From a virus, in the IMG/VR virus record IMGVR_UViG_3300045282_000345, positions 1-43,037 of that record: 43,037 nucleotides of DNA; one strand, written 5' to 3'. The translations under genes and the position numbers were made by a program. Shown piece by piece: positions 32,400 to 39,311 of this stretch (positions are counted from its first letter, which is position 1; every line of letters starts with the position of its first letter). The notes under the pieces are model-generated. The model did not search any database. It saw nothing but the letters and a program-made list of their open reading frames with translations, and was not told the DNA's origin.

Positions 32400-33346
32400 A
32401 CCAGCAGATGCAGCGCCGTCGCGAGAGCGGCGACATCACCTTCGAGATGATCCGGTCGATGACCGGGTTCGAGCTCGCCGATCTGGCGCTCATCCGCCAC
32501 AAGATGGCCGCGTCGATGGGCAAACAGCCTAAGGACGTGTCGATGCTCGATCTGGCGATGTTCGCTCGCGCGTCCAAGACGCTGGGCATCGACCCGATTG
32601 TCAATCAGGACTACTGGATCAACCGCGAGGGTCGGGGGACGTTCCAGCTCGGCATCGACGGTTTGCGTTCGATCGCCGATCGGGCGGGCAACTACGCGGG
32701 GTCGAGTCCGCCGACGTTCCGCGGGACGCTCGAGTGGCGCTACAAGGGGACGAAGGACAAAGAGCCGCAGGTCTACATCGTCCCCGAGTATGCCCAGGTT
32801 GTGGTCTGGAAGATCGTCGAGGGCCACAAGGCAGCCTTCACCGGTGAGGCGCGGTGGGTGGAGTTCGTGCCGTCCCCGGGCAGCGCGTTTATGTGGGCGA
32901 AAATGCCGCGCCACATGCTGGCGAAATGTGCCGAGGCCCAGGCATTAAGGAAGGGCTGGGCGCTGCAGATGAGCGGTGCCGGGTTCACTCCCAACGACGA
33001 GCCGGTCCCGGTGTCGGAGCGAGTCGAGGTGTCGGAGTCGACTGAGTCGCGGGTGCCGCAGAAGCGGACGTACGACGATTTTTACAAAGAGGATTTCTAC
33101 GACATCCCCGCGACCGAGAAGGCGTTGCCGGAGGTGGCGGCGCCGGACGCCGAGCCGGAGCAGGAAGCCGAGCCGGAGGTGGATGAGTGGGCTCGCTATC
33201 GGACGCTGCGGCAGCAGGCGATCAACCTGAAGCTGAACCCGCATTCGCTTCGCAACGAGACGCCCATCGACGTGGTGCGTGAATACAACGACACGCTGGG
33301 CGAGATGATCGAGCAGGCCGGGCTCGAGAACCTGGCCGCTCGTTGA
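32384..33346 (+). CDS. bet: Single-strand annealing recombinase, RecT/Bet family
   Basis: 320 residues from ATG 32384, overlapping the previous gene by 16 bases; an ATG at 32396 is an alternative. It anneals complementary single strands during phage recombination and replication repair. Pattern typical of Bet: ARASKTLGIDPIVNQDYWIN, GIDGLRSIADRAGNYAG, EYAQVVVWKIVEGH, MWAKMPRHMLAKCAEAQALR. The C-terminal third is acidic and proline-rich (AAPDAEPEQEAEPEVDE), probably the SSB- or nuclease-binding tail. No partner exonuclease is recognised; the VRR-NUC gene may serve instead. Confidence 0.88.
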   Translation: MDVPMNQQMQRRRESGDITFEMIRSMTGFELADLALIRHKMAASMGKQPKDVSMLDLAMFARASKTLGIDPIVNQDYWINREGRGTFQLGIDGLRSIADRAGNYAGSSPPTFRGTLEWRYKGTKDKEPQVYIVPEYAQVVVWKIVEGHKAAFTGEARWVEFVPSPGSAFMWAKMPRHMLAKCAEAQALRKGWALQMSGAGFTPNDEPVPVSERVEVSESTESRVPQKRTYDDFYKEDFYDIPATEKALPEVAAPDAEPEQEAEPEVDEWARYRTLRQQAINLKLNPHSLRNETPIDVVREYNDTLGEMIEQAGLENLAAR

Positions 33347-33401
33347 TCCGTGCGGTCAGAAATCTCGGGGTGTATGCCGTCCGGAAGGAGGCACCGGCTC
33401 C

Positions 33402-35298
33402 GTGAAGGCGATTTCGCTCTTCAGTGGAGTCGGCGGCTTTCGAGCTCGGGTTCCAGCGAGCCGGTATCGCGACGGTACTACAGGTCGAGTCGGATCCGTG
33501 GTGCCTGAGCGTGCTGGAGCGGCACTGGCCTGACTGTGAGCGAGTCACCGACGTTCGCCAAGTGGACGCGTCCTCACTTCAAGGACGATGCCGAGACGTG
33601 GTCGGAGTCGGATCTGGCTCCGACGCTGAGCGGCTGGGAGGAGCGTCACGAGGTGCCGCCGGTGCTGATCGGCGAGCCGATGGCATTCCGCTCGACGGGC
33701 GGCTCGCGTTCAGTGGACGCCGGGACGATGTCGCCATCGCTGAAGGTGGGCCAGGGTGGCGGTCACGGGACGCCGGCCGTGTTGACCTCGTCTACGGAGG
33801 CTTCCCCTGTCAGGACGTCAGCGTGGCCGGAAAACGGGGTGGTCTATCCGCGGAGCGCAGCGGTCTCTGGTTTGAGTTCCACCGGATCGTGTCCGAGCTG
33901 CGGCCACGATGGGTCGTCATTGAGAATGTTCCCGGACTCCTTTCCTCAGGACCAGAGCCGGGCGCCGACTTCGGTGTCGTACTGCGGGGGCTGGTCGACG
34001 TCGGGTTTGGTGTGGCCTGGCGGGTTCTGGACGCGCGTCACTTCGGAGTCGCCCAGCGTCGTCGTCGGGTGTTCATTGTCGGCTGTCTTGGAGACGCGCG
34101 CCGTGCCGCGCAAGTACTGGCTGTCTGCGAAAGCTGCGGCGGGCATTCTGCGGCGGGCGGCGAAGCGGGGCAAGATCTTGCCTACGCGCTTAATGCAAGC
34201 GTTAGAGGCACTGGCGACGGGCACGGCAACGCGTGGAACTCCAACTACGTAGCCGATGCCGATGACATTGCCCCCACGCTTGATGACGGCGCTCGAAGGG
34301 CTAGCGTCGAGCTCCCCATGATTGCCTTCGCCAGCAAGGGTGGTGGCGGCGGTGCCATCGAGGAGTCGGGCATGTCTCCGACCATCCTGGGCACCAGGGG
34401 CAACGGTGGGGTTCCGCCGGCCATCGCGGCGACCTTGAGTGGTGGTGGTCATCCCGGCAGCAACATGCCCGGGCGACACCACGAGGACGACGAGAACCTT
34501 ATCGTCGACTCCCAGAACGCCGCGGTGGTGGACGAGGTGGGTGCACTGGGGAGTGGCGCGGCGCACGGCAATCGCGGGTTCATGGTGGCTGGCACGCTTG
34601 GGACGGAGAACACGCGCCACCCCGGTGGATCGAAGTCCGAAGCGGACATGCTGGTGGTCGGCTCGACGATCGACGATGGTCAGGCGCGTCCGCTGGTGGC
34701 TCGTGCGAGCGGGTATCGCATGGACATGGAGTCGGAGACGTTCGTGGTCGGGACCATGCAGCAGTCGTCTCTGGCTGGTCGCGGGACGTTCGGGTGGGAC
34801 GAAGACCCGCAGGCATCCAAGCCGGTCAAGACGCAGGAAGACGGGCAGATGATCGTGCTGAGCACCAACGGCACCAACGTGGGCGTATCGGATCTGCCCG
34901 GGGTGATCGGCGCCCAGCTTGGTGGTGAAGCTGACTACGTGGTCGCTGGCCCGGTCCGGGCCAGCGACGGTCATCACGGTCACTCGAGCGGACGTGGCGA
35001 CGGCGCCGACAACCTGCTGGTCGCCGATCCGGTGAGCGCTCACGAAGGCAAGACGTACACCCACGAAGGCAAGAACAACTTCCGCACCCACAACGTGGTG
35101 CCGTCGGGCATGGGTGTGCGACGGCTGACTCCGATGGAGTGTTCGCGCCTCCAGGGCTGGCCTGATGACTGGGTCCGTCTCACTGCTGACGGCAAGGTGA
35201 TCCCGGATTCGCACCAGTACAGAATGATCGGAAACGGGGTGGTGGCGCCGGTGGCGGAGTTCATAGGGCACCGGCTGGTCGAGGTCGACTCATGGTGA
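33402..35298 (+). CDS. dcm-like: C5-cytosine DNA methyltransferase, needs a +1 frameshift at 33438-33441
   Basis: GTG 33402 with AAGGAG 11 bases upstream starts MKAISLFSGVGGF, methyltransferase motif I. After GGC TTT the frame must move +1 (TTT to TTC) to read FELGFQRAGIATVLQVESD and the rest; the unshifted frame stops at 33531. Further motifs: GGFPCQDVS with catalytic Cys (33808-33810), VIENVPGLL (33916 onward), FGVAQRRRRVFIVG, RRLTPMECSRLQGWPD and IGNGVVAPV near the C-terminus. The variable region from about 34200 to 35080 has many DxxxPTL-type repeats. It would protect phage DNA from restriction or mark it. Alternative: a simple one-T insertion that has inactivated the gene. Confidence 0.82.
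33536..34252 (+). CDS. Overlapping ORF in a third frame inside the methyltransferase gene
   Basis: 238 codons from GTG 33536, two bases after the stop (33531-33533) of the unshifted methyltransferase start frame. Parts look truly coding: the N-terminus PTFAKWTRPHFKDDAETWSE and PMAFRSTGGSRSVDAGTMSP resembles methyltransferase-linker repeats found downstream in the other frame (PMIAFASKGG, GMSPTILGTRGNGG). The C-terminus KYWLSAKAAAGILRRAAKRG then LPTRLMQALEAL matches a small-protein pattern I recall from phage methyltransferase loci. Third-codon-position GC is high. It may be a genuine overprinted gene or a conserved shadow. Confidence 0.5.
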   Translation: MSESPTFAKWTRPHFKDDAETWSESDLAPTLSGWEERHEVPPVLIGEPMAFRSTGGSRSVDAGTMSPSLKVGQGGGHGTPAVLTSSTEASPVRTSAWPENGVVYPRSAAVSGLSSTGSCPSCGHDGSSLRMFPDSFPQDQSRAPTSVSYCGGWSTSGLVWPGGFWTRVTSESPSVVVGCSLSAVLETRAVPRKYWLSAKAAAGILRRAAKRGKILPTRLMQALEALATGTATRGTPTT

Positions 35299-35546
35299 GC
35301 GAGAACTGGCTGCTGCAGATGGACCCTGTGGTGGCTCAGGACCCGGTGGCTCGGAGCATGGCATGGGCGTTCCTCGCGTCGTGCTTCGGGGTCCGGACGA
35401 TCACCGACATGGGGATGATCACCCAGCCGACGCTTGACCTGATGCTGATGAAGCCGACCGCGGCGCTCAAGCGTGAAGAGCCGTCGGCGTTCAATCTGGT
35501 GCGTCGGCACAACCAGCGCAAGCGTCAGCCGGGGCTGCCGGAGTGA
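35292..35546 (+). CDS. Small hypothetical protein
   Basis: 84 residues, overlapping the methyltransferase end by seven bases. MVSENWLLQMDPVVAQDPVA then AWAFLASCFGVRTITDMGMI; mostly helical, with a basic C-terminus (VRRHNQRKRQPGLPE). Coupled by GTGA to the next gene. No family recognised. Confidence 0.65.
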   Translation: MVSENWLLQMDPVVAQDPVARSMAWAFLASCFGVRTITDMGMITQPTLDLMLMKPTAALKREEPSAFNLVRRHNQRKRQPGLPE

Positions 35547-35722
35547 CTATCGACACGGAGCGTCCGATGCACGAGCTGGTCGCGGAGATGCGGCGTGCCA
35601 TCGAGATGCTGGGTGTGCTGGCCGCGGAGCATCCCGGTCGGGAGAGTGTCTATCGGGCCTGGATGCGTCATCTGGCGCATGACTGCCACTCGCTGAACCT
35701 GCTCGCTCAGATCGAGGACTAG
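35543..35722 (+). CDS. Small helical protein (59 residues)
   Basis: GTG 35543 overlaps the previous stop (GTGA). Product MTIDTERPMHELVAEMRRAI then MLGVLAAEHPGRESVYRAWM and HDCHSLNLLAQIED. Amphipathic helices, no membrane segment. Six bases before the nuclease gene; may be its partner. Confidence 0.6.
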   Translation: MTIDTERPMHELVAEMRRAIEMLGVLAAEHPGRESVYRAWMRHLAHDCHSLNLLAQIED

Positions 35723-35728
35723 CCCAGC

Positions 35729-36043
35729 ATGCCGCTTTCGCCCGGGCGTCAGCTTGTCCTGTCTCGGGTGAAAGAGAAGCAGTTCATGATGTGGATCTGG
35801 TCCTACGCCGAGCGTGCTGGGTGGCTGGTCTATCACACTCACAACAGCCGCCGATCGCCGAGCGGGTTCCCGGATCTGTTCATGGTGCGCGGGGATCGTG
35901 CGGTGGCGCTCGAGTGCAAGGCCGGGCGTGGTCAGGCATCGCCTGACCAGAAGAAGTGGATTGCTCGGATGAACCAGGCCGGGATCCCGGCCTACGTGGT
36001 CTGGCCGGTGGACGAGGCGATGGTGATGGGCCTGCTGGCGTGA
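35729..36043 (+). CDS. VRR-NUC domain nuclease
   Basis: 104 residues. PD-(D/E)XK-type nuclease: SGFPDLFMVRGDRAVALECK contains the PD and ExK catalytic residues, followed by GRGQASPDQKKWIARMNQAG and a VVWPVDEAM end. Stand-alone VRR-NUC proteins are common in phages next to helicase and recombination genes and act on branched DNA structures. Placed between the annealing recombinase/methyltransferase and the ATPase. Coupled by GTGA to the next gene. Confidence 0.88.
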   Translation: MPLSPGRQLVLSRVKEKQFMMWIWSYAERAGWLVYHTHNSRRSPSGFPDLFMVRGDRAVALECKAGRGQASPDQKKWIARMNQAGIPAYVVWPVDEAMVMGLLA

Positions 36044-36477
36044 GCGAAGCGGAGCGGCTACGGCGGCTGCACGTGGAGAATCGTTTGCAGGAGCTCGCGA
36101 GCAAGTACGGCGAGGTGGTCGAGTCGGAGCCGGCTACCATCGACACTCCCCTGCCGGCTGCCCATCCGCTGAGTCCGCACGACCAGGCGCTGCATCAGGA
36201 CCTGCTGGAGCAGGAGCGTGGCCGGGTGCCGCGGTACGTCAGCGAAGACGAAGCCAAGCGCTGGTCGGCGGCGGGGCTGGCGCTGGACCGGTACGGCGAG
36301 ACGCGGCGCATCCCGTGCAGCGTCTGTGACGCGCCTGAGGGCATCAAGGCCAGCGTGCCAGCCCACATGTACTACTGCGCGTCCTGTGGGCGTTCTGGGC
36401 CCTCTGTGAGGCTCCTCGAGGCATACGAACGAAAGCGACCCCAACCCAGGCAGACGAGAGGCGGCGCAGATTGGTGA
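36040..36477 (+). CDS. Zinc-ribbon protein
   Basis: 145 residues from GTG 36040 (GTGA overlap). N-terminal helix (SEAERLRRLHVENRLQELAS), central helical region (HDQALHQDLLEQERGRVPRY), and a C-terminal zinc ribbon: RRIPCSVCDAPEGIKASVPA then HMYYCASCG, i.e. C-x2-C...C-x2-C. May be a primase-like or replication adaptor subunit, given its position right before the ATPase gene, with which it shares a GTGA overlap. Function inferred. Confidence 0.7.
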   Translation: MSEAERLRRLHVENRLQELASKYGEVVESEPATIDTPLPAAHPLSPHDQALHQDLLEQERGRVPRYVSEDEAKRWSAAGLALDRYGETRRIPCSVCDAPEGIKASVPAHMYYCASCGRSGPSVRLLEAYERKRPQPRQTRGGADW

Positions 36478-37793
36478 AACCGGAGATATCCGAGACGCGG
36501 GATGAGATTCGGTATGCGTGGCCGGAGGTCGAGGTGGTGCTCATTTTCGATCGGTTGCACGAGACGGAATCGGGTGCGGTGCGGGGGATGCTGACGGTGG
36601 ACAGCACCCAGCCGGCGAATGGTCATCCGGGTCATCTGTTCTGGAGTGCGGTGACGTTGACGACGATCACGGACCGGAAGAATCTGGTGAGCAAGTTAGA
36701 CAAGCTGGTGCCGCAGCCGGGCAGTAGCTGGGAGCCGGACGTGGATCGGTGTTTCCAGGATTGCTATCAGCGTCACGTGGCGGTGTCTGATCCGGTTTTG
36801 CTGACGGGTGTTGAGAACGAGTCGGCGCTTGATACGGATTTTCTGATTGATCCGCTTATTCCGCTGGGCCAGGTGACGCTGCTGCTTGCTGATCAGGGCA
36901 GTACCAAGTCCTATCTGATGCTCTACCTGGCTGCGTGCGTAGCGCTGGGGGTGCGGTCGTGTTTCGGTGATCCGAAGCACTGCGGGCCGGTGATCTATTT
37001 CGACTGGGAAGTGGACGAAGCGGTGGCGAACAAGCGGCTGGCGTGGATCTGCCGCGGTCTGGGCTCGAGCGTGCCGTCCAGTCTGCACTACGTGAACATG
37101 AGCACTCGGGGTCGGATCTTCGATCGGATTCGGGAGATGCGCCAGGTGGTGGATCGATTGAAGCCGGTGCTGGTGATCATCGACAGTCTGACGTTCGCGA
37201 CGGGCGCCGATCTGAACTCAGCTGAGTACGCGGCTCCGACCATGTCAGCCGTCGGCAGCCTGGGTGAGGGGGTGAGCAAGTTGATCAGCGCTCATCCGAA
37301 CAAGACGACTCGGAACGCGCGGACGGACGACATCAGTGTGATCGGGTCGGCGTTGTTCGAGTATCGAGCTCGTGCGATCTGGCACATGCAGCGTGAGAAG
37401 AGTGGTCCGCGGGCGACTCGGTTCGGGGTGAGCATGACTCCGCGCAAGGCGTTCGACGGTCCACCGCAGAAGCCGCTGGCGTACACGATGGACTTTGACA
37501 ACGTGCAGCACACGGCCAGGTTCGTGAGCGCTCGTCTCAGTGAGATGCCGAGTCTGGAGGTGGGGACGATGAGCGGGTCGCAGCGGATCAGGAGAGCCCT
37601 GGGTCGTGCTGGTCGATTGGACACGGCGCAGTTGGCGGATGTGACCGGGATGCCAGCCGAGACGGTGAAGATGGAATGCAATCGGATGTCGGACGTGTTC
37701 CCGATCATCAGCGGCGGGGGTCGAGGCAAACCAACCGTCTGGGCACTGAAAGCAGAAATCCGTATCGGTGAGCTTGATACCGATACGGATTAG
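36474..37793 (+). CDS. RepA/DnaB-like replicative ATPase
   Basis: 439 residues from GTG 36474 (a TTG three bases before is also in frame). RecA-fold ATPase with a Walker A variant (LLLADQGSTKSYLML, Thr in place of the usual Gly before Lys) and a Walker B strand (PVLVIIDSLTF), a CGPVIYFDWEVDEAVANKRL strand, and a sensor-like RARAIWHMQREKSG. C-terminal helix-turn-helix (LDTAQLADVTGMPAETVKME). The family (AAA_25/RepA) loads or unwinds replication origins. Last gene of the early operon; its final codons and stop lie in a perfect 13-bp hairpin. Confidence 0.82.
   Translation: MKPEISETRDEIRYAWPEVEVVLIFDRLHETESGAVRGMLTVDSTQPANGHPGHLFWSAVTLTTITDRKNLVSKLDKLVPQPGSSWEPDVDRCFQDCYQRHVAVSDPVLLTGVENESALDTDFLIDPLIPLGQVTLLLADQGSTKSYLMLYLAACVALGVRSCFGDPKHCGPVIYFDWEVDEAVANKRLAWICRGLGSSVPSSLHYVNMSTRGRIFDRIREMRQVVDRLKPVLVIIDSLTFATGADLNSAEYAAPTMSAVGSLGEGVSKLISAHPNKTTRNARTDDISVIGSALFEYRARAIWHMQREKSGPRATRFGVSMTPRKAFDGPPQKPLAYTMDFDNVQHTARFVSARLSEMPSLEVGTMSGSQRIRRALGRAGRLDTAQLADVTGMPAETVKMECNRMSDVFPIISGGGRGKPTVWALKAEIRIGELDTDTD
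37757..37791 (+). terminator. 13-bp perfect hairpin overlapping the ATPase stop codon
   Basis: AATCCGTATCGGT (37757-37769), 9-base loop and ACCGATACGGATT (37779-37791). The T of the TAG stop ends the right arm. Might stabilise the 3' end, attenuate, or be an iteron-like site near an origin. Confidence 0.65.
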
Positions 37794-37801
37794 GTTTATA
37801 C

Positions 37802-37836
37802 GGTTGTTTTGGTTTCCTTTTCCTTACAACCTTTTT
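37802..37836 (+). terminator. Terminator of the early operon
   Basis: GGTTGT (37802-37807) and ACAACC (37826-37831) with an 18-base pyrimidine-rich loop, followed by TTTTT (37832-37836) and TTCC. The T-rich surroundings are exceptional in this genome. Confidence 0.55.
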
Positions 37837-37933
37837 CTTCCGGGGCTACTAACGTACGATTCTACTTACCCTGGTCAAGGGCCTGTCACGCAGATGCCGG
37901 GTCACAATCCGGGATTTACGTTCTTTTTCTGAA
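37837..37933. other. Gene-free, AT-richer stretch after the early operon
   Basis: No gene seen. Bases are less GC-rich than elsewhere, contain CCTGTCAC and the repeated CCGGG-TCACAAT-CCGGG, and lie next to the ATPase gene. A replication origin is possible but nothing diagnostic, such as clear iterons, is visible. Confidence 0.35.
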
Positions 37934-37947
37934 GGGGGCAAGCCCCC
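37934..37947. terminator. GC hairpin GGGGGC-AA-GCCCCC
   Basis: 6-bp GC stem with a 2-base loop, preceded by T-rich and followed by C-rich sequence; a possible pause or terminator in the convergent gap. Confidence 0.45.
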
Positions 37948-37980
37948 CTCAACCCCCCCTTTAAGTGACCCGGGTAAAAC

Positions 37981-38020
37981 AAAGAGCCTCACCGGTTGGT
38001 TTCCCCGGGTGAGGCTCTTT
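37981..38020. terminator. Bidirectional terminator between convergent operons
   Basis: AAAGAGCCTCACC (37981-37993) pairs perfectly with GGTGAGGCTCTTT (38008-38020) around a 14-base loop. The minus strand continues TTTGTTTT, the plus strand CTCTTTGCCC. It lies between the early operon (ends 37793) and the minus-strand block (ends 38065), and should stop both. Confidence 0.85.
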
Positions 38021-38064
38021 GCCCTGTAGCTGCGCTTGCCGCCTGCCAAACGGCAGTTGAGATG

Positions 38065-38376
38065 TTACGCCGAACGTTCAGTCTGTTGGCCGGCTACTTT
38101 CATGGCGGCTCGGCTGATGGTGACCGGAACGGGTGTGAAGCGTCCGAGTCGTCGGTCGACCGTCTCGAGCGCCAGCGCGAGCCATGCTGGGATGGGGTAG
38201 CTGCCCGATTCCCAGTAGCTGACGGCGGCTTGAGTGACTCCGAGCATGGTGGCGAGGTCGTCCTGTTGCAGTCCGCGGATTTTGCGCCAGTCCTGGAGCT
38301 CGTCCGGGGCGAGCTTCTCTCCGAACATGTCCGGGTCGAAGCGTGGGGTAGGTGCGACGTGTTTGCGGCGCGGCAT
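38065..38376 (-). CDS. XRE-family HTH protein
   Basis: 103 residues, start ATG 38376 right after the upstream gene's TAG. HTH: LQDWRKIRGLQQDDLATMLG then VTQAAVSYWESGSYPIPAWL. The C-terminus (RRLGRFTPVPVTISRAAMKV) ends in GQQTERSA, a tail that recurs in neighbouring genes. Last gene of the minus-strand block, directly ahead of the terminator. Possible regulator of that block or of the late genes. Confidence 0.82.
   Translation of the reverse strand: MPRRKHVAPTPRFDPDMFGEKLAPDELQDWRKIRGLQQDDLATMLGVTQAAVSYWESGSYPIPAWLALALETVDRRLGRFTPVPVTISRAAMKVAGQQTERSA
38072..38092. repeat. Repeat R1: GTTCAGTCTGTTGG-type element
   Basis: GAACGTTCAGTCTGTTGGCC at the 3' end of the XRE gene (encodes QQTER on the minus strand). 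Related copies at 38549, 38844 and 39286. Confidence 0.75.
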
Positions 38377-38529
38377 CTAGCGTCGTCCGCCGCCGACGAG
38401 GGTGCCGACGGCCATCGTGGCTCCCAGTGCGATCACGAGCCACATCAGCCAGCCGGTGACGGTCCCCGAGTAGACGAGCCAGCCGCACGCGGCGACCAGC
38501 GCGATGGTGAGGACGAGTCGGAGCAGCAT
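38377..38529 (-). CDS. Small two-helix membrane protein
   Basis: 50 residues, MLLRLVLTIALVAACGWLVY then GWLMWLVIALGATMAVGTLV and a GGGRR tail. The ATG overlaps the upstream gene's TGA (TGATG) and the TAG precedes the XRE start directly. Two membrane helices with a basic end; may be an immunity/exclusion membrane protein or an antiholin-like factor. Missing from ORF lists with a 60-residue limit. Confidence 0.65.
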   Translation of the reverse strand: MLLRLVLTIALVAACGWLVYSGTVTGWLMWLVIALGATMAVGTLVGGGRR

Positions 38530-38792
38530 CAGAGTGCTGCCCCGGTCATTCGTTCAGTCTGTTGGTCGGCTACTTGTTTGCCGAGAGGGTGATCGTTGTC
38601 GCGGTAGCCCTGGCCCGGCTTCATCTCAAGGAGCTGGACGTCTTCGCGACGAATGTAGTCCGGGTCGGCGTCGGTTTGTTTGACGTGGGCGTGCCAGGCT
38701 GCCATCACGGCATCCTTGGCCTGGGCTTCGGTCAGTCCGACCGCGCTGAAGGTGAAGCGCGAGCCTTCGACCCATGCGTAATAGATGGTCAT
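38529..38792 (-). CDS. Small hypothetical protein with QQTER tail
   Basis: 87 residues from ATG 38792, ribosome site AAGGA nine bases upstream in the stereotyped leader of this block; a much longer frame to 39212 runs through other genes and is Arg-rich, so it is not used. MTIYYAWVEGSRFTFSAVGL then TEAQAKDAVMAAWHAHVKQT and DPDYIRREDVQLLEMKPGQG; the C-terminus ADQQTERMTGAAL carries the recurrent tail. Function unknown. Confidence 0.65.
   Translation of the reverse strand: MTIYYAWVEGSRFTFSAVGLTEAQAKDAVMAAWHAHVKQTDADPDYIRREDVQLLEMKPGQGYRDNDHPLGKQVADQQTERMTGAAL
38549..38570. repeat. Repeat R2
   Basis: TTCGTTCAGTCTGTTGGTCG, matching R1 over GTTCAGTCTGTTGG and onward through CGGCTACTT. Confidence 0.75.
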
Positions 38793-38823
38793 TCGATCAG
38801 GGATTCCTTCTCCGGGGTGAATG

Positions 38824-38843
38824 GCCGGCTCTAGAGAGCCGGC
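38824..38843. repeat. Perfect 9-bp palindrome overlapping a stop codon
   Basis: GCCGGCTCT-AG-AGAGCCGGC. Lies between two minus-strand genes and covers the TAG of the upstream one; an intercistronic RNA hairpin or partial terminator. Confidence 0.7.
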
Positions 38844-39265
38844 GAACGTACAGTCTGTTTGTCGGCCCAGTTGTCGTCCGGGTAGGTTGGCGTGCCTACC
38901 CAGTCTTTGAGCGACCATTCGCTGGCCAGGTTGCTGTAGTCGACGGTCCAGTCGACGATGTGCTCGCCGCAGACCATCCCCGGTGCAAACTGCCCTTCCG
39001 GCATCGGCTCGATCCAGAACCGGTAGCCGTCGCAGCCTTTGTCGGATCCCCAGTAGCGGCAGACCGGCATGGTGGCATCCGGGATGGGTTTGACGGTGGC
39101 GTGGGTGAGCGCGTGGTAGCGGAGCTCCTCGAGGCTGCCGGCGGGTGCGGTCGGCAGGAGCCGGTCTAGCTGGGCGAACTCTTCGTCGTCGGTCTGGTCT
39201 TCGAATCGGCAAGCGAGCAATGCGCCCGCCTTGCCTACGTGGAGGTGAAACTCTTGGTTTTCCAT
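38831..39265 (-). CDS. Hypothetical protein with QTVR tail
   Basis: 144 residues from ATG 39265, ribosome site GGAAAGGA in the shared leader. MENQEFHLHVGKAGALLACR, then a central RYHALTHATVKPIPDATMPV, CRYWGSDKGCDGYRFWIEPM and CGEHIVDWTVDYSNLASEW. The paired Cys and aromatic residues suggest a small beta-rich domain, perhaps metal-binding. C-terminus ADKQTVRSPAL. No family recognised. Confidence 0.65.
   Translation of the reverse strand: MENQEFHLHVGKAGALLACRFEDQTDDEEFAQLDRLLPTAPAGSLEELRYHALTHATVKPIPDATMPVCRYWGSDKGCDGYRFWIEPMPEGQFAPGMVCGEHIVDWTVDYSNLASEWSLKDWVGTPTYPDDNWADKQTVRSPAL
38844..38867. repeat. Repeat R3
   Basis: GAACGTACAGTCTGTTTGTC, matching R1 and R2 with three substitutions; encodes DKQTVR on the minus strand. 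Confidence 0.65.
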
Positions 39266-39285
39266 TGATCAGGGTCCTTTCCGTT

Positions 39286-39311
39286 GAACGTTCGTTCAGA
39301 CTGTTGGCGCG
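39286..39311. repeat. Repeat R4
   Basis: GAACGTTCGTTCAGACTGTT, one substitution from R1 over the shared core. Here it straddles the stop of the 39296-39820 gene in another frame, so the DNA, not the peptide, is what is kept. Confidence 0.7.

Noticed and set aside
38793-39212. Long N-terminal extension of the 38529-38792 gene
   Set aside because: Arg/Pro-rich shadow of the 38831-39265 gene; the ATG at 38792 has the block's standard leader.
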